64,000 nt of DNA from the NCBI GenBank assembly GCA_009667805.1, contig CM019067.1:162087049-162151048 (forward strand), written 5' to 3'. A model generated the notes under the pieces. The model was given only the letters and a program-made list of their open reading frames with translations. It was not told the DNA's origin and made no database searches. This document shows positions 1 to 12,247 of this stretch, piece after piece (positions within the stretch are counted from its first letter, which is position 1; every line of letters starts with the position of its first letter). Origin of the DNA: Leptobrachium leishanense. Taxonomy: Eukaryota; Chordata; Amphibia; Anura; Megophryidae. The position numbers and the translations under genes were made by a program.

Positions 1-567
1 AGGAGAATCCCATAGGCTTCAATGTTAAAAATATTCCCGTTTTAATTCAATATCTAATAAACCGTTCATTATAAAATTCTGCAGCAAAAAGTCTCTTTAT
101 TTATAGATTTTTTAGAATACTTTAAGCATTTTTCAGATTTTTTTTTTTTGTAACAGCCCTCTTTATTATCATTCCCTGGACCTCCTGTGAAAATTTCAGA
201 CATTTTCGCTTAGTAGTTTCTTTGCAAACAGAGTTTCATTTTCCCAGATTCATACAAATGGTTTTGCTAATTTATTCACTGCCTCCTCTACGTCAGAGCT
301 GCTTCGGCTCTGTGTGATTCGGCTCCTGTTCGGCTCCTGTTCGGCTTCTTCGAAGGTTAATCCAGATGTTTTTGCTTGTTTTCAGCGTGCATTCGGTTAG
401 TTTTCGTCAGGTTTTCGGCAGCTTTTCCCTGCAATTCTTGGACCCTGAGGAACTTGCTGAATACACCGCAGGGTCACCGAAATGGGATCGGCAAAAGGAA
501 CCGAATTGAAGAGAACGAAAAGTCACCGAACGTGCGGTGACTTTTCAAATCTCTTTGGATAACCCTG
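1..567 (+). mobile_element. 0.9-kb non-autonomous element (CAGGGTTATTC ends), copy a, cut by window edge
   Basis: This is the right-hand part of the family seen complete at 618-1503, with the same order of landmarks: AATCCCATAGGCTTCAATG, CTGCAGCAAAAAGTC, the GCAGGGTCACCGAAATG region, and a terminal stretch ending in ATAACCCTG. It is about 90% identical by eye to copy b. It has no coding capacity. The left end lies outside the window. Confidence 0.85.
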
Positions 568-617
568 TTTATGATCTTTGGCACGTAATTTTAAGTTTAG
601 GTTTAACACAGCACATA

Positions 618-1503
618 CATGGTTAACCAAAGAGATTCGAATTGCTTGAGAAAGGTAACCGAACGCTGAAAATCAGCATTCGGTTACCTTTCTTGGCCAT
701 TCGGCTATCCAGAGAGCAGGCAATTCGCCAAATCCTGTCGAATTGCCTGAACATACGGTGCCTGTTCGGTCCCTATTCGAGGGCAGTGAAATCCCCATGA
801 AAAAGCACTGCTTCGGCTATTCAGAGAACACAAACCAGCAGTGAAAGGTTCCCGAAATGCCCTGCCATTCGGTGGTTTAATTCGGCAAGTTTATTCAGGA
901 GAATCCCATAGGCTTCAATGTTAAAAATATTCCCGTTTTAATTCAATATCTAATAAACCGTTCATTATAATATTCTGCAGCAAAAAGTCTCTTTATTTAT
1001 AGATGTTTTAGGATACTTTAAGCATTTTTCTGAATTTTTTTAAAAAAAAATAAAAGTCCGATTTTTTTTTAATTTTTTTTTTCAGTTTGCTTCTTTTTTC
1101 TGTAACAGTCCTCTTTATTATCATTCCCTGGACCTCCTGTGAAAATTTCAGACATTTTCGCTTAGTAGTTTATTTGCAAACAGCTTTTCATTTTCCCAGA
1201 TTCATACAAATGGTTTTTCTAATTTATTCACTGCCTCCTCTACGTCACAGCTGCTTCGGCTCATGTTCGGCTACTGTTCGGCTTCTTCGAAGGTTAATCC
1301 AGATGTTTATGCTTGTTTTCAGCGTGCATTCGGTTAGTTTTCGTCAGGTTTGCGGCAGCTTTTCCTGCAATTCGGGGACCCTGTGGTTTTTGCTGAATAC
1401 ACCGCAGGGTCACCGAAATGCAATCGGCAAAAGGAACCGAATTGAAGAGAACGAAAAGTCACCGAACGTGCGGTGACTTTTCGAATCTCTTTGGATAACC
1501 CTG
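618..1503 (+). mobile_element. 0.9-kb non-autonomous element, copy b, with ATA duplication
   Basis: Complete copy. The ends are inverted (degraded CAGGGTTATTCAAAGAG on the left, CTCTTTGGATAACCCTG on the right). ATA stands at 615-617 and at 1504-1506, a 3-bp target duplication. Just inside the left end is a hairpin with arm AAAGGTAACCGAACGCTGA. Just inside the right end is a second hairpin, built on AAAGTCACCGAACGTGCGGTGACTTTT. The duplication length suggests the PIF/Harbinger group. The open frame at 1087-1476 is A/T-run noise and not a gene. Confidence 0.85.
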
Positions 1504-1670
1504 ATAGTAAAGTGTTAAAGACAAAATTTATTGCAATTTTTATCTCAACTATAAAAAAGTATAAACAGCAGTTACTTGAATATTTCAGAGTTTTATTTAC
1601 CTTATTTTATGTTATGCAGCACCTGAATAAATGTATACAGAATTAGACGTAGCTGAATGATAGACCTTAA

Positions 1671-1800
1671 GGGCCATATTACATACTTGGTGCTAACTTA
1701 ACCAGAGCTGTTGTAAACCTAAAACCTCCTTAGGCTATAATGGCTCTGGGAAGTTTACAACAGCTCTGGTTAAGTTAGCACCAATTATGTAATATGGCCC
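1671..1800. mobile_element. 130-bp hairpin MITE, GGGCCATATTAC ends, TAA duplication
   Basis: Nearly perfect foldback. The left arm GGGCCATATTACATACTTGG is complementary to the right end, and the arms include AACCAGAGCTGTTGTAAAC. TAA is duplicated at 1668-1670 and 1801-1803, as expected for PIF/Harbinger MITEs. A sister copy lies at 33533-33661 and a half copy at 63399-63449. Confidence 0.9.
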
Positions 1801-1803
1801 TAA

Positions 1804-3525
1804 ATGTGTACAAGTCAATGCTACATCATCGAGAAAATTAATTGTTCCAAAATGGAATAAATGAAAGGGAGTTAAATGAACATATAATTTGTTATTTTAT
1901 AATTAAATGGGATTTTTTTTTAATAATATATTTTTCAAGTCGTAATGTGTAAGGACATTCTTTTTGGTTTGTGAACTTTTCCCATATCAATTCCTTCTGT
2001 TATTACATGCATTTTCCAGAGTTCATTATTTGGGTTTACTATACTGAGTTATTCATGGTTAAAGGAAGAGTCCATGGCTTTCTTCCTCTAGACTTAAACG
2101 GGTGTGATTTGGTTATCACAATAGTCCCTGTTCCTATTCCTCTTTCAGGGACCATAATGTAGAGGTGTTTATTATTAACAATAATTTAATTTTTATTGCC
2201 ATTAAAGTCCCAAGATGTTTATTATTATTTCCTGTGGTGTGGCTGCAATGAGAGGTGTGTGCATTAAGGCTTATTGCTCCAAATTTTTGATCCTTCTTTA
2301 GACCTGCCAAAAGCAATAATTGAGAGTTGTTTGATTAATGCAGCCACAGAACCATTATCTCCCCAACAGGGAAATTTCTGGCGTATGAAATGACAGTATG
2401 ATGTTAAGCACAGGACAGGTTTTTCTTATTGATTAAATAACAGAAGATAAAATGGCGCTCTGGTAGGAGTGTCAGTGGATTGTAAATTATAATTTGGTAT
2501 ATGTTTACGGCAAATGTTTTAGAGCTCGAGGCGTGGAATAAGAAATATATCCATTTTTAGTTATTTATATGCTGAAAATGTAGAAAAATTGATTTTTCAC
2601 TTGAAATTTTGTTGAAGAAAACTATTTGCACTCATCAGATTTCTAATAACAATTTTGTTTGACATATAGTTTCTTCGAACTTAAAGCTAACAGGTAGTAA
2701 CATCTAAAATATTTTACTTTAAGTTGTGTTTATTACCTACTTTTTCAAAGCCCCAGTGAGGATATTTCAAATCTTTAAAGCAGATTTTTTAAGACAAGCG
2801 ATTGGAGGCATTTGAGATTGGCTAATCAGCTTTTAATAGCTAATATATAAGCCTTACCTTATCGGATTTGTTTTGTAATTTCTTAACTGATAAACAGTAT
2901 TTATTTGCAATGGAATTAGATCTAACTACAGATAATGTATGTAGATTATATAAACAAATCATATTATCCCAAAGCTTGCCTCATTGATTATATAAATACT
3001 GTTTCAAACACAAACTATATTCATTTTTTTATTTATTTTATAGTAATAGAATATGATTGGCTTGCTGAATTTTCAGATGCATTAAAGACTGCATAAGAAG
3101 CACAGAAGCTATTAAACACTCATATATTTTCTAGTGTTGGCGTCACTGAAGGTATTTTTCATGCCTGTCTTGTTATGTGCTTCCAATAAACATAGTTATA
3201 TTTTCATTAATAATACATTGGAATTTAATGAGTTGATGACATTGTTCTCCAATATCTGACATGATATACAGAATACATAAAATGCTGTAAATATTCACTG
3301 CATGAAGTATGTGCTTAGTATTCCTATTTATCAGGGGAGGGGGTGATTACACGAGTTAATAACAATATTTAGTGGAAATTTTGAGATACAGCCATATTTA
3401 AGAAAGTCTTTATAGACTTTGGGTTGTTATCATGTAAGCTTCATATTTGCCAGCTCCCGACCCACCACCATATCCCCTAGGTGTTCTACCTGATTAAAAT
3501 CTTAGGGCTATAGAGGCAATGGTTG
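1804..3525. other. AT-rich intronic DNA, nothing recognised
   Basis: No open frame with coding character, no inverted repeats of note and no recognised repeat. Short open frames here are chance. Confidence 0.5.
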
Positions 3526-3729
3526 TACTGGCTGGGTGGAGTAAAGGTAACACACTGCTCTATAACTGTGGAGAGAGACTGTGGAGACACAGGTTTGAAC
3601 CCGGGAAGAGCACCTCTCCAGTAAGTGTCCTTGGGCAAGACACCTAACGGTACATACTCGCCACGCAGGACATACTTGAAAATGAGAGACATCTGAATGT
3701 ATCCTTCCTAGTAAAATCCTTTTTTTAAA
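3526..3729 (+). mobile_element. tRNA-derived SINE with LINE-like tail
   Basis: The head has an A-box-like TGGCTGGGTGG and a B-box-like GGTTTGAACCC about 65 bp apart, as in a tRNA-derived RNA polymerase III promoter. The body has AAGTGTCCTTGGGCAAGACA. The tail CAGGACATACTTGAAAATG...TATCCTTCCTAGTAAAATCC matches the 3' end of the LINE at 7293-8872. Related copies are at 15633-15819 (reverse) and 39975-40065 (head only). Confidence 0.8.
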
Positions 3730-4828
3730 AAAAAAATGGTCTAAGTGGATAAGATTAATTAATGAGTTCTAAGAAAATGAGTTGTCATTCCATAGAGTCA
3801 GACAAACAATAAGTGATCAAGTTTGTGAAAAATTCTAGCTGCAAATAGCTGTAACAAAATGTTTTTTTTAACATAAAAACCAAAAGCAGTAAAAAATGTC
3901 ATGCTTACCCCTTATCTAGAGACAGAGAGGGTGGCCTGATTTATTGCCTCTTCTCACGGTACACAGAAGGACACTTCTAACAAATACTCCTTCAGTGTCC
4001 TACCAGTGAAATACCAGTGATCTTGCACAGAGGTCGTGTTAAGTCTCCATGGAATTTCATGTTATAAATTAGTGGCTTCCAAATAGTACAAGCCAAGCTG
4101 CTGATATAGCGGCTCCTAGATACTAATGCCATTAAGTTGGGAACTTCTAATGCTTTCAGCAGTTGCAACATCCTATTACCGTCCTGTTCGGAAAAGGGGC
4201 ATTGGGTTATGATCCAGGAAATGCAATTCCCTAAATCTGATTAACAGGATTCGGGGGTGAAGTTACAATATCAGCTTCAAAGCCCTTTCTAATGAAAACA
4301 AAAGAGTTTTAAACATTGGGACTTGAACTATTACTGTTTTAATAAGTTGAAGGTCTTATGGTTCCTAGAGGGTCCCTTTCATTATTATTCATTTTAATAC
4401 CATATGGATTTGCTTTTTTTTTTTTGCATTTTTTTGAAATTTGCAATCATCTTTTTTTAACTTATCAATTATCTTTTTTCTACACTTACATTGATTGAAT
4501 AATTTTATTATGTGTATCTATTAGAAGCTGTACATATCATAAACGTTTATGCCACATCTTTTGCTGTACTGGTATTTTTGTTGCGTTACTACACAATTAT
4601 GTTTTAATAGATGCTGATTCATTTGCAGTTTTCTGAAAAAACAAAGGTATTATACATACTTAATTTTCTATTTTCACAATCAATGCATAGTACTTGGAAA
4701 TGTGTTGTAGACAGAGAGGGGAGACTTGCTGGCTGTTGATATTGATCATTTTATGGTGGCGTCCATCAATCATTATTTTCCTGAATCAGGAATACACATA
4801 TGTAGAGTATCGTTTTTAAAGTATGGTC
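3730..4828. other. AT-rich intronic DNA, nothing recognised
   Basis: No supported feature apart from short A and T runs. Confidence 0.5.
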
Positions 4829-4831
4829 TAA

Positions 4832-5257
4832 GGCTGGGGTCAGACCAGCGCACTTTTAACGTGCGTTCTGGCGCACATAATCACGGCCGCACTAGCAGCA
4901 AATGACGGGCAATGACGGCCAATATACGAAGTATGGTTGCACGAAAGTCCGGCCGCGCAACGCAAGTGGAAAATTAACGCATTTTTTCGAGAACGCAGAA
5001 CCGCTAGTACGGACGTACAGAGTGCCCTGCGCCCGCTAGCGGTGTGTGTGTGTGATTTGGAGACGTCAGACCCTGCTCGTGTCCGGCCAACATAACATCC
5101 AGATGCAAAAAGTTTCCTGGTTTGGATCCGTAAAACATCACGCACGAAAATGCGCATCGTATGACCGTTTTCGCCTATTCCGTGAAAAAATACGTCAATG
5201 CGTTCGGATGCACTTTTTTACGTTCGCGTGTAAAAATGCTTTCGTTTGACCCTAGCC
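4832..5257. mobile_element. 426-bp MITE, GGCTGGGGTCAGAC ends, TAA duplication
   Basis: The left end GGCTGGGGTCAGACCAGCGC is inverted at the right end (GTTTGACCCTAGCC). TAA is present at 4829-4831 and 5258-5260. It is much richer in CpG than its surroundings. Overlapping open frames on both strands are by-products of this composition. It is probably a PIF/Harbinger-type non-autonomous element. Confidence 0.82.
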
Positions 5258-5274
5258 TAATACAAAATAACATA

Positions 5275-6920
5275 TAGTCAGGTCCAGAAATAATGGGACA
5301 TCGACACAATTCTAACATCTTTGGCTCTATACACCACCACAATGGAGTTGGAATGAAACAAACACAATGTGCTTTAACTGCAGACTGTCAGCTTTAATTT
5401 GAGGGTATGTACATCCAACTCAGGTGAACGGTGTAGGACTTACAGCAGTTTGCAGATGTGCCTCCCACTTGTTAAGGGACCAAAGGTAAAGGGACAGAAT
5501 AATAATCATAAATAAAACTTCCCCTTCTTAATACTTGTTTGGAAATCCTTTGCAGTCAATCACAGCCTGAAGTCTGGAACGCATAGACATCACCAGACGC
5601 TGGGTTTTATCCCTGGTGATGCTCTGCCAGGCCTCTACTGCAACTGTCTTCAGTTCCTGCTTGTTCTTGGAGCATTTTCCCTTCAGTTTTGTCTTCAGCA
5701 AGTGAAATGCATGCTCAATAGGATTCAGGTCAGGTGATTGACTTGGCCATTGCATAACATTCCACTTCTGTCTCTTCAAAAACTCTTTGGTTGCTTTTGC
5801 AGTATGCTTTGAGTCATTGTCCATCTGCACTGTGAAGCGCCGTCCAATGAGTTCTGCAGCATTTGGCTGAATGTGAGCAGATAATATTGCCCGAAACACA
5901 TCAGAATTCATCCTGCTGCTTTTGTCAGCAGTCACATCATCAATAAATACAAGAGAACCAGTTCCATTGGCAGCCATACATGCCCACGCCATGACACTAC
6001 CACCACCATGCTTCACTGATGAGGTGGTATGCTTAGGATCATGAGCAGTTCCTTTCTTTCTCCATACTCTTCTCTTCCCATCACTCTGATACAAGTTGAT
6101 CTTGGTCCCATCTGTCCATAGGATCTTGTTCCAGAACTGTGAAGGCTTTGTTAAGTGTTGTTTGGCAAACTCTAATCTGGCCTTCCTGTTTTTGAGGCTC
6201 ACCAATGGTTTACATCTTGGGGTGAACCCTCTGTATTCACTCTGGTGAAGCCTTCTCTTGATTGTTGATTTTGACACACATACACCTACCTCCTGGAGAG
6301 TGTTCTTGATCTGGCCAACTGTTGTGAAGGGTGTTTTCTTCACCAGGGAAAGAATTCTTCGGTCATCCACCAGTTGTTTTCCGTGGTCTCCTGGGTCTTT
6401 TGGTGTTGCTGAGCTCACTGGTGCAATCCTTCTTTTTGAGAATGTTCCAAACAGTTGTTTTGGCCACGCCTAATGTTCTTGCTATCTCTCTCATGTGTTT
6501 GTTTTGTTTCTTCAGCCTAATGATGGCTTGCTTCACTGATAGTGACAGCTCTTTGGATCTCATCTTGAGAGTTGACAGCAACAGATTCCAAATGCAAATA
6601 GCACACTTGAAATAAACTCTGGGCCTTTTATCTGCACATTGTAATTGGGGTAATGAGGGAATATCACACACCTGGCCTGAAACAGCCGAGAAGTCAATTG
6701 TCCCATTACCTTTGGTCCCTTAACAAGTGGGAGGCACATCTGCAAACTGCTGTAAGTCCTACACCGTTCACCTGAGTTGGATGTACATACCCTCAAATTA
6801 AAGCTGACAGTCTGCAGTTAAAGAACATTGCGTTTGTTTCATTCCAACTCCATTGTGATGGTGTATAGAGCCAAAGATGTTAGAATCGTGTCGATGTCCC
6901 AATATTTCTGGACCTGACTG
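5275..6920 (-). mobile_element. Tc1/mariner element, family 1 (1.65 kb)
   Basis: The terminal inverted repeats begin CAGTCAGGTCCAGAAATA (left copy with C-to-T at its first base) and extend over 150 bp on each side. TA flanks both ends (5273-5274, 6921-6922). The size is typical for Tc1. The transposase gene runs on the minus strand and is frameshifted. A rearranged relative lies at 56006-57442. Confidence 0.95.
5528..6563 (-). pseudogene. Tc1 transposase, frameshifted
   Basis: A cut-and-paste DDE transposase that would act on its own TA-flanked inverted repeats. It starts MRSKELSLSVKQAI at 6563, continues through a helix-turn-helix (REIARTLGVAKTTVWNIL) and then breaks near 6370, where RPRRPRKTT is followed by a stop. 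The rest is in another frame. In the family copy at 56006-57442 the same spot has two extra bases (CCACCACAGTTG against CCACCAGTTG), so a 2-bp deletion explains the break. The catalytic pattern D...D-34-E is visible (WTDGTK, QMDNDSKHT, SPDLNPIE). The usual TDE is TDG. It is not functional as it stands. Confidence 0.92.
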
Positions 6921-6922
6921 TA

Positions 6923-7292
6923 TAGCAAAGGTTTTGTGAGGCACTACCCAGTACTTTTAGCAACATTTTCAAATAATATTTGCATTCTATATCAAATTAT
7001 ATGATATCATTAATAATGCATACTTTGAAAGTAACAAGTGGATCTATGCCATGGTGTACTTCCTCACTAATGGTCAATTGAGGTCATCGACTAATCATTA
7101 AAATTGATTCCAAATGGATCTATGGAAGATGGATAGTGTGTAGATTGAATTGGTAAATAAAATATGACTAAATTTGCAAACAATTATAACAATATACTGA
7201 GGCCATTAAGAATTAGGAAAAGTTACTTTACTAGCTTACTTGTTCTGTGCTGGTATTGAGACCAAAGGCTTATAGAATTTTTTTTAAAAAAA
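6923..7292. other. AT-rich intronic DNA, nothing recognised
   Basis: No supported feature. Confidence 0.5.
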
Positions 7293-8872
7293 ATGTTAAT
7301 ATTCATTTGCTTTATTAAATATAGGCAGAGCATCATTTGGTGCAGCCCACATATTGGTTGTCACATCTACAGCTACTGTCCAATATCATTGCTCCCTGTA
7401 AGGTCAAACATTTTGGAAAAATGCATGTACACGCAATTACGTGATTATTATCAATCTTCAAACTATTTAACCCCAGATCAATCCGACTTTCGTCCAAATC
7501 AGTGAACTACAACCGCCCTTTTAAAAGTTTGCAATGATGCCCAAGCTGGCATGGAACAAGGAGACCTAACTGGAGCCATCTTCCTTGATTTTGCCAAGGC
7601 CTTTGACACAGTAGACCATGGCATCCTATTACAAAAACTTAAAAACTCTGGTATTAGTGATCACATGCTAACCTGGTTTCAATCGTATATATCCAACCGA
7701 TCGCAACATGTGTCCATTTCTGGCAGCTCCTCCCTCCCCCTCCCAGTCATGTGCGGAGTACCCCAAGGCTCAATATTCGGCCCACTCCTATTCACGATAT
7801 GCATAAATGATCTGCCCAATGTCTGCAAAGCCTCAACTGTACACATGTACGCAGATGACACCATAATCTATACCAGCAAACCAAATTTCCTGCAGCTGGA
7901 GGCCGTGCTGCAAGAACAATTCAGATGTAGAAAAGTGGATTGCAGATAACAAACTTTTTTTAAATACTGACAAAACTGTAACGATGCTCTTTGGAACAGC
8001 ACCTAAACATAAATTGCAAACTTCTCATCTATATGTCAGGACAAAATCAAATGGCACGCTGACCACAGTCAGTTCTCTCAAATATCTAGGTATGTGGTTA
8101 GACCCAAATCTATCCTTTGGTCCTCACATCGAAAAACTCTCATCTAAACCTTACCCTAAACTACGTGCCCTGTACAGAAACAAATCCTGCCTGAGCCCTG
8201 CGGTAAGAAAGCAGATTGTACAACAAATGCTTATGCCGGCTATTAAATACGGAGATGTAGTGTATGCAGCTGCCCCGCAAACGCACCTTCAGAAACTTAC
8301 TACATTGTATAACTCATTCTGTCGCTTTGTGCTACAATGTAATACAAGACTCACCACTATGACATGGTAAAAGAGCTAAACTGGCCGTCGCTGGAATCTA
8401 GACACACTCTTCACCTTTCCAACCTGGTGTCTAAGAGATTTTCTGGGAAGCTACCACCCTACCTGAATAGGCTGCTTCCCCTAGCAGTTCTCTCATCCTA
8501 TAACCTCTGATCCAGGACCAGCACCTTACTTGCAGTACCACAATACAAAAAGAAAGTGGCTCTATCCTCATTTTCCTACAGAGCACCGCAATTATGGAAT
8601 AACCTCCCAGACGCCATCAAATCTTCTCCCAGTCTTAAGTCACTCAAGAGCTCCCTATTAACATACCTCAATACGGAATGCACTTGTAAACATGTAACAT
8701 AGTGACTATATTACTTACATATTTATTTTCTGTGTTAATCTCTATATTTGTGTTTTGTTTTTAATATCTTGCATTTATTACCTGAACCCAGGACATACTT
8801 GAAAACAAGAGAAATCTCTATGTATCCTTTCTGGTAAAATACTTTACAAATAAATAAATAATAAAAAAAATT
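7293..8872 (+). pseudogene. LINE reverse transcriptase, 5'-truncated and disrupted (L2/CR1/Rex-like)
   Basis: The 3' half of a non-LTR retrotransposon. Reverse-transcriptase motifs appear in order: FLDFAKAFDTVDH (motif A), GVPQGSIFGPLLF (B), MYADDTIIY (C, catalytic YADD intact), then KYLGMWLDPNLSF in a second frame and LWNNLPDAIKSSPS near the end in a third. A TGA at about 7504 and frameshifts near 7940 and 8365 disable it. The 3' end carries CAGGACATACTTGAAAAC and an AAATAAATAAAT tail. A second 3' fragment of the family is at 30104-30768. The exact clade is uncertain. Confidence 0.88.
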
Positions 8873-8945
8873 AAATCGATCAATCTATTAATTTTGATTA
8901 ATTATAACGCACATACAGATCCAACTACTTTTAGCTGATCTGCTT

Positions 8946-9360
8946 GGGTTTTGAGCCCTGGGTCTTGGCCCTGGGTCTTGGGCCCTATGACTTGGGTCTG
9001 GGCCCTGGGTCTTGGGTCTGGGCCCTGGGTCTGGGCCTTGGGTCTGGGCCCTGGGTCTTGGGCCTTGGGTCTTGGGTCTGGGGTTTCGGCCCTGGCTGTT
9101 GGGTCACAGCCCTGGGCCTGGGTCTTGGGTTTTGGCCCTGGGTCTTGGGGTCTGGTCCCTGGCCTTTGGGTCCTGGGTCTTGAGTCTGGGTCTTGAGTCT
9201 GGGTCTTGAGTCTGGGTCTTGAGTCTGGGTCTTGGGCCCTGGGTCTTGGGCCCTGGGTCTTGGGTTATGGGCCCTGGGTCTTGGGTCTGGGTCTTGGGGT
9301 CTGGGCCCTGGGTCTTGTCTGTGCCTGGGGTCTGGGCCCTGCTGGGGTTTGGCTGGGTCC
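8946..9360. repeat. G/T-rich minisatellite (GGGTCTTGGGCCCT-type)
   Basis: About 400 bp of degenerate short units built from GGGTCTTGG, GGCCCTG and GGGTCTGG. Every frame on both strands is largely open and reads as Gly/Leu/Trp/Ser-rich or Pro/Gln/Asp-rich peptides. These are not genes. It is strand-asymmetric with G runs, so it could form quadruplexes (inference). Confidence 0.88.
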
Positions 9361-10514
9361 GAGGCTGGACTGAGACAGGCAGAACCATACTCACCGCTCC
9401 TCTGCTGCCTTCTCGTCTGCCATGTTCTTCCTGCGCCAGTTGCTGTGTGTGACGTGTGCATCACACGTGTTGCACACATGACTGGAGGGCATTGTAGGGC
9501 CGCCCAGGGCCCCGGGAAGCCAGTACAGCTCCGGATTCAGACTCCCAAAGTCCAATACCGGAGCGGATGGGCCCCCCTGATCAAAATTTATTTGATTAAT
9601 TAATCTTTAATTTTCACAGCCCTAAAATAAATATTATATTACTTCAAGAAAAGTGCTTTGTAGAGAAAGAGTTGACATATTAGTTAAACACCGTGTATTG
9701 CATTAATAGCATTGCTGATGAATCCAGGTTTATTTTCAATGTATTATGTTTCATTATTTTGATAACAGCTAAAAAAGATAGTCTTAACATGCATTCATAA
9801 AAATGCATGAAGATGTTCACAAACAGCAATAATCTGTATGTTTGACATTTTATATTTTCTTAGGTTACATCTTTACATGTTGCAAAAATAATACTTGTTA
9901 TCATATTACAAAATTTGTGAAACAAGTGATATTGTACAAGGTATAATGATATCCTCTCTGTCAACCTTTTGGCAAAGCAAAAACAAATAAAAAACAAGTA
10001 ATTTGGGCAGAGACAGACAATATAGTAGCAGCTGTACTCATAATTGTTCCAGCGTGTACAGAAATACTAGCAGCAGTGACACACATCATCGTCAGTATTC
10101 TCTTCTGGAGTTCATAGGGCTCCCTGGAGAATTTAGTGAGATTGCATGTGTTGAAATAATTTTTTTGTGGACAGACACCCACAAACTATTTTTTTCTGTG
10201 TGCCTTTCCACTTTAGACTAGATGATATATCAGATTCTGCCCTCTCCTTATAAAGGAAGTTGAAATATGAATAATTTATTTTTTAAGAATATTTTTGAAA
10301 GTAGTTCTACAGTTGTAAAATGTCTTATAATCCAATTAGAGAAGGACCAGTCAATTAAATTCCATAATGTGGCAGTTTATATATCAAACGAGGAACATTT
10401 TTTGCTGTCAAACTATCCTTTCTCAAGCTGGGCTGCTCTACAGCATTGAGCACCTTTTGCAGTATCAGAATGTGCGTTCCAATGTGGCACTATAAACCCC
10501 TTTACAGCAGCTCT
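9361..10514. other. Intronic DNA, nothing recognised
   Basis: The first 230 bp are GC-rich and may be the flank of an unidentified repeat. The rest is AT-rich with no supported feature. Confidence 0.45.
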
Positions 10515-12247
10515 AGGGTATTTTTTTCTTCCTATATTATTATTCTTTATAAAGCATATTCTGCAGCACTGAACAATGGGCACAATATAGATAGGGTTGT
10601 AGTACATTGAACACAATTTTGACAAATCAGTACAGGAGGAAACAAAGGCCCTGTTCCCATGGGAATTTACAATCTAGAAGGATTGGGGGTGAAAACAGTA
10701 GGAGAGGACTGCAAGGTGAAAGTGATGGACTGGTGAGAGTGATGGACTGGTTGCACCAGTGAGGTGTATCAGTGAGTCAGGTGGTAGGCTTCCCTAAATA
10801 GAAATGTCTTGAAGGGAGTGAAACTAGGGGAAAGTCTGACAGTAAGAGGGAGAGTGTTCCAGAGGATGGGGGCTGCGGATGAGAAATTCTGCAGTCTATC
10901 ATGGAAAGAAGTGATGCGTGGAGAAGCTAGGCGCAGGTCACTGCTTGATTTTACGGAGAGTATTTGGTGATAAATGAGGACAGGTAGTGGGGAGCTGAGT
11001 TAGTGAGAGCTTTGTAGGTCAGGGCAAGGATTTTGAATTTAATTCTGCAGTGGATGGGAAGCCAGTGAAGGGATTCGCAGAGACGAGCGGCAAAGACAGA
11101 GTGGCGGGTGAGGTGGATGAGCCTGGCAGAGGCATTTAGAATGAATTGTAGGGGGAGAGGCGGGAGAGAGGGAGGCCAGCTATAAGATTATTAAAATAGT
11201 CAAGTCGAGAGATTACAAGGGCATGGATGAGTTGCTTTGTGGTGTCAGTGGTAAGAAATGGCTGAATTGTGGAAATATTATGTAATTGGTAACAACAGGA
11301 GGCGGAAAGAGACTGAATGTGGGGGATGAAGGAAAGAGCAGAGTCAAGTGTAACTCCGAGACAGTGAACCTGGTTTCATGGGGAGAGTGTGGTTCCATTG
11401 TCCATGATAGAGAAGTCAGGAGATGGGGAGGCATTAGAATTAGGAGCTCAGTCTTCGACATGTTTATCTTTAGGTGGTCAGAGGCCATCCAGGACAAAAT
11501 GCCAGATAAACAGTTGCAGACATTGGAAAGGACAGGAGGAGAGAGATCAGGGTTTGGGAGGTACAGCTGAGTATCATTAGCATAGAGGTGGTAATTAAAG
11601 CCAAAGCTGTTAAGGATTTTGCCCAGGGAGGAGGTGTAGATAGAGAAGAGCAGAGGACCTAGGACAGAACCTCGAGGTACACCAACTGATAAAGGCATTG
11701 AAGAGGAGGAGTTAGCAGCAAATGACTCGGAGAAAGAGCTGTTAGACAGATAAGAGTCAATCCAAGAGAGTGCAGTGTCACAGAGACCAAGAGAGCTGAG
11801 AGTCTGTAGAAGGAGGGGGTGGTCGACAGTGCCAAAAGCAGTCGAGCGGTCAAGCAGGATGAGAATAGAACACTGGCTGTTGTTTTTAGCAGTTAGGAGG
11901 TTATTGGTGAGTTTGGTGAGGGCAGTTTCAGTTGAGTGTAGGGGGCGGAAGCCTGATTGGAGAGGGTCAAGTAGGGAATAAGAGGACAGGAAGAGGGAGA
12001 GGCAGCAGGCAACTAGTTTTTCCAAGAGTTTAGAGGTAAACAGAAGCAGGGATACAGGACGATAGTTGGATGGAGAGTTGGAATCGAGGGAGGGTTTCTT
12101 TAGTAAAGGGGTAACTTGCGTGTGTTTGAAGGCAGATGGTAAGGAGCCGGATGAGAGAGATAGGTTAAAGATGTGTGTGAGAGCAGGGGTAAGGGAGGAG
12201 GAGAGTGGAGGTATTAGTTTTGAATAATGAGCAATCATGTTGCTCAT
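10515..12247 (-). pseudogene. L2-type LINE, reverse transcriptase decayed
   Basis: A minus-strand non-LTR element. An open stretch at 12247-11213 reads [17 protein letters not shown], then [45 protein letters not shown] (motif A with its key aspartate replaced by R), [16 protein letters not shown] and [12 protein letters not shown] (YAND in place of Y-x-D-D). Both catalytic motifs are therefore lost. The region to about 10515 is the remaining C-terminus and 3' UTR. It includes the phrase that reads, on the minus strand, CTAGATTGTAAATTCCCATG, and an end resembling the L2 tail (AGTGCTGCAGAATATG). The 5' end is truncated. Confidence 0.88.

Noticed and set aside
1087..1476. 129-codon frame
   Set aside because: Falls inside a non-autonomous element copy and is not conserved as a frame in the other copies.
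3526..3620. A tRNA gene
   Set aside because: A and B box-like motifs are present but there is no cloverleaf, and the sequence continues into a SINE body and LINE-like tail.
4840..5249. Overlapping 105- and 67-codon frames
   Set aside because: Both lie inside a CpG-rich MITE with defined ends and duplications.
8944..9603. Long overlapping frames rich in Gly/Leu/Trp or Pro/Gln/Asp
   Set aside because: They follow a short-unit minisatellite and are open in nearly all frames on both strands. There is no protein similarity.
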